64,000 nt of DNA, from NCBI RefSeq assembly GCF_900108315.1, contig NZ_FNVB01000004.1, forward strand, positions 124,001-188,000. The letters run 5' to 3'. Every line of letters begins with the position of its first letter. Position 1 is the stretch's first letter. The notes below the pieces were generated by a model, which had not been told where the DNA came from, ran no database searches, and was given only the letters and a program-made list of their open reading frames with translations. Source of the DNA: Saccharopolyspora kobensis (lineage in GTDB: Bacteria > Actinomycetota > Actinomycetes > Mycobacteriales > Pseudonocardiaceae). A program made the translations under genes and the position numbers. This document shows positions 62,300 through 64,000 of this stretch, one piece after another.

Positions 62300-64000
62300 G
62301 TGGCGGAGAACGGACGGCGGCGCGGCGAGCTGCGGATCTACCTGGGAGCGGCTCCCGGCGTCGGCAAGACCTACGCGATGCTCAACGAGGCGCACCGCAG
62401 GGTCGAGCGCGGCACCGATGTGGTGGTCGGCTTCGTGGAGGACCACGGCCGGGCCAAGACCGCCGCGCTGCTCGACGGCCTGGAGGTCGTGCCGCGGGCC
62501 GAGATCGAGCACCGCGGCGTCGCGCTCACCGAGATGGACCTCGCCGCGGTGCTGGCCCGCAAGCCGGAGGTGGCCGTCGTGGACGAGCTCGCGCACACCA
62601 ACGTGCCCGGCTCCCGCCACGAGAAGCGCTGGCAGGACGTCGAGGAACTGCTCGAAGCCGGGATCACCGTGCTGTCCACGGTGAACGTGCAGCACCTGGA
62701 GAGCCTCAACGACGTGGTGGAGGCGATCACCGGCGTCCGCCAGCAGGAGACCGTGCCCGACGAGGTGGTGCGCCGCGCCGAGCAGATCGAACTCGCCGAC
62801 ATCACCCCGCAAGCGCTCCGCCGCCGCATGGCGCACGGCAACGTCTACGCCGCCGACCGGGTGGATGCCGCGCTGGGCAACTACTTCCGCACCGGCAACC
62901 TCACCGCGCTGCGCGAACTGGCGCTGCTGTGGCTGGCCGACCAGGTGGACGTGGCGCTGCGCCGCTACCGCGCGGAGCAGAAGATCACCGACACCTGGGA
63001 GGCCCGCGAGCGCGTCGTCGTCGCCGTCACCGGCGGCCCGGAGAGCGAGACGCTGATCCGCAGAGCACGCCGCATCGCCGCTCGCGCCGGCGCGGAGCTC
63101 CAGGTGGTGCACGTGCTGCGCAGCGACGGGCTCGCGGGCGCTTCGCCGAGCGGCGTCGCCCGCGCCCGCAAGCTCGCCGACGCCGTCGGCGCCAGCTTCC
63201 ACACCGTCGTCGGCGACGACGTCCCGGAGGCGCTGCTGGAATTCGCCCGCGCCGCCGACGCCACGCAGCTCGTCGTAGGCACCTCCCGCCGCTCCCGCTG
63301 GGCCCGCCTGTTCGACGAGGGCATCGGCGCGCTCACGGTGCAGAAGTCGGGCGCCATCGACGTGCACATGGTCACCCACCCCGAAGCCGGTGGGCGGCAG
63401 CTGCTGAGGAAGATCGCCCGCAACCCGCTCTCCGCCGCCCGGAAGTCCTGGGCGTGGGTGCTCTCCGTGCTGCTGCCCGGCGCGGTCACGGCGGTGGCCT
63501 ACACCGCCGGTTTCGACGCGCTGTCCACGGACGTCGTCGGCTACTTCCTGGCCACCGTCATCGTCGCGCTGGTCGGCGGGATGGCGCCGGCGATCGTCGC
63601 CGCGCTGCTCTCCGGCGGGCTGCTGAACTTCTTCCTGACACCGCCGCTGTACACGCTGACCGTCGCCGAGCCGCAGAACCTGGTGACGGTGATCGCGATG
63701 ATGATCGTCGGCATGGTGGTGGCGTTCACCGTCGACCGCGCGGCGCGGCTCGCCGAGAAGGCCAGCAGCGCGCGCACCGAAGCGGCGCTGCTGACCTCCT
63801 ACGCGCGGACCGTGCTCACCCACCCGGATCCGCTGGCCCGGCTGCTGGAGAAGGTGGTGGAGAACTTCGGCCTGACCTCGGCGGCACTCCTGGAGCGCGT
63901 CGACGACGGCTGGCACGTCGCCGCCACCACCGGCTCCGAGCGGTGCACCCGGCCGGAGGATTCCGATGTGGACATCGAGGTCAACCAGGACGTGCACCTG
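62300..64000 (+). CDS. kdpD: Osmosensitive K+ sensor histidine kinase KdpD (3' truncated by window end)
   Basis: The first 567 codons of KdpD, open to the window edge. Residues 8-215 are the KdpD N-terminal domain with Walker A LGAAPGVGKTYAML and VAVVDELAHTNVPGSRHEKR. About 235-355 is a universal-stress-like domain (VVVAVTGGPESETLIRRARR). Four helices lie at about 385-480, followed by the start of a GAF domain. The kinase core is beyond the window. With KdpE it should activate kdpFABC at low K+ or high osmolarity. The GTG at 62300 has GGGAG nearby. Confidence 0.93.
   Translation, partial: MAENGRRRGELRIYLGAAPGVGKTYAMLNEAHRRVERGTDVVVGFVEDHGRAKTAALLDGLEVVPRAEIEHRGVALTEMDLAAVLARKPEVAVVDELAHTNVPGSRHEKRWQDVEELLEAGITVLSTVNVQHLESLNDVVEAITGVRQQETVPDEVVRRAEQIELADITPQALRRRMAHGNVYAADRVDAALGNYFRTGNLTALRELALLWLADQVDVALRRYRAEQKITDTWEARERVVVAVTGGPESETLIRRARRIAARAGAELQVVHVLRSDGLAGASPSGVARARKLADAVGASFHTVVGDDVPEALLEFARAADATQLVVGTSRRSRWARLFDEGIGALTVQKSGAIDVHMVTHPEAGGRQLLRKIARNPLSAARKSWAWVLSVLLPGAVTAVAYTAGFDALSTDVVGYFLATVIVALVGGMAPAIVAALLSGGLLNFFLTPPLYTLTVAEPQNLVTVIAMMIVGMVVAFTVDRAARLAEKASSARTEAALLTSYARTVLTHPDPLARLLEKVVENFGLTSAALLERVDDGWHVAATTGSERCTRPEDSDVDIEVNQDVHL

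Overview
The window is chromosomal DNA of a high-GC actinomycete, most likely a member of the Pseudonocardiaceae such as Saccharopolyspora or Amycolatopsis. The evidence is the very GC-rich coding style, frequent GTG starts, ATGA/GTGA stop-start overlaps, and gene order. The backbone matches, from memory, the Mycobacterium tuberculosis stretch Rv2989 to Rv2924c: IclR regulator, leuC, leuD, hupB, mutT1, ppk, fbiD, gpsA, ddl, thiL, ung, rpmB/DAK, recG, pyc, rsmD, coaD, sepIVA, DUF177, rpmF, rnc, mutM. The genus is an inference; no 16S rRNA is present.

Layout. 1-4.4 kb: tRNA-Glu, an NdgR/LtbR-type IclR regulator divergent from leuC-leuD, then the HU-like protein HupB. 4.6-10.8 kb: mutT1, ppk, fbiD (F420 synthesis), a PlsC-like acyltransferase and gpsA. 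11-15.8 kb: an insertion relative to the mycobacterial order, with a Cys/Met-metabolism PLP enzyme, a cysteine-dioxygenase-like cupin, a GNAT, a PPOX flavoprotein and a divergent MocR regulator. 16-25.6 kb: ddl, a cAMP-phosphodiesterase-like enzyme, DUF3515, a lone RAM domain, thiL, an MHS-type transporter, ung, rpmB and a FakA-like DAK protein. 25.7-28.5 kb: a second insertion, a YtrA-type GntR regulator with two DUF1648/SdpI-like membrane proteins and a CPBP protease. 28.8-36 kb: recG, a P450 and pyruvate carboxylase. 36-43.7 kb: a SARP-NB-ARC-TPR regulator divergent from a lipoprotein hydrolase and an FMN reductase, a small secreted protein, and a HelD/HelR-like helicase. 43.9-49.4 kb: rsmD, coaD, a secreted guanyl-specific RNase, sepIVA, DUF177, rpmF, rnc, mutM. 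49.6-55.2 kb: two cell-envelope glycosyltransferases plus an OmpR-type two-component system. 55.2-57.1 kb: asnB. 57.3-64 kb: a kdp potassium-uptake locus (micropeptide, kdpF, A, B, C, D), with kdpD cut by the window end.

The most unusual content is non-coding and repetitive. (i) A family of about 80-180 bp hairpin elements lies 10-50 nt after the stop codons of eight plus-strand genes, always in the sense orientation; several arms show compensatory changes, and the copy after leuC lacks the hairpin exactly at its base. (ii) A palindromic element with 24-nt periodicity, built on ATTTCAATTGAAAT, occurs at three loci, including inside the kdp operon. (iii) A 102-bp repeat (86 of 102 bases identical, no gaps) lies between genes at 12.2 kb and inside the 5' coding end of kdpB, adding roughly 50-60 residues to KdpB. 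(iv) A 43-46 bp gene-terminal hairpin family is built on GTGAGTG(C/T)TT.

Regulatory signals visible by eye include three 11-bp direct repeats between the SARP gene and the hydrolase gene, 11-bp-phased CCCAGG repeats upstream of both the response regulator and the glycosyltransferase operon, a perfect inverted repeat over the GntR gene start, and an inverted repeat between the -35 and -10 of the ndgR-like gene. A 38-codon ORF in the rpmB leader is a candidate new small gene. Statements about homologues and gene order come from memory; no database search was run.
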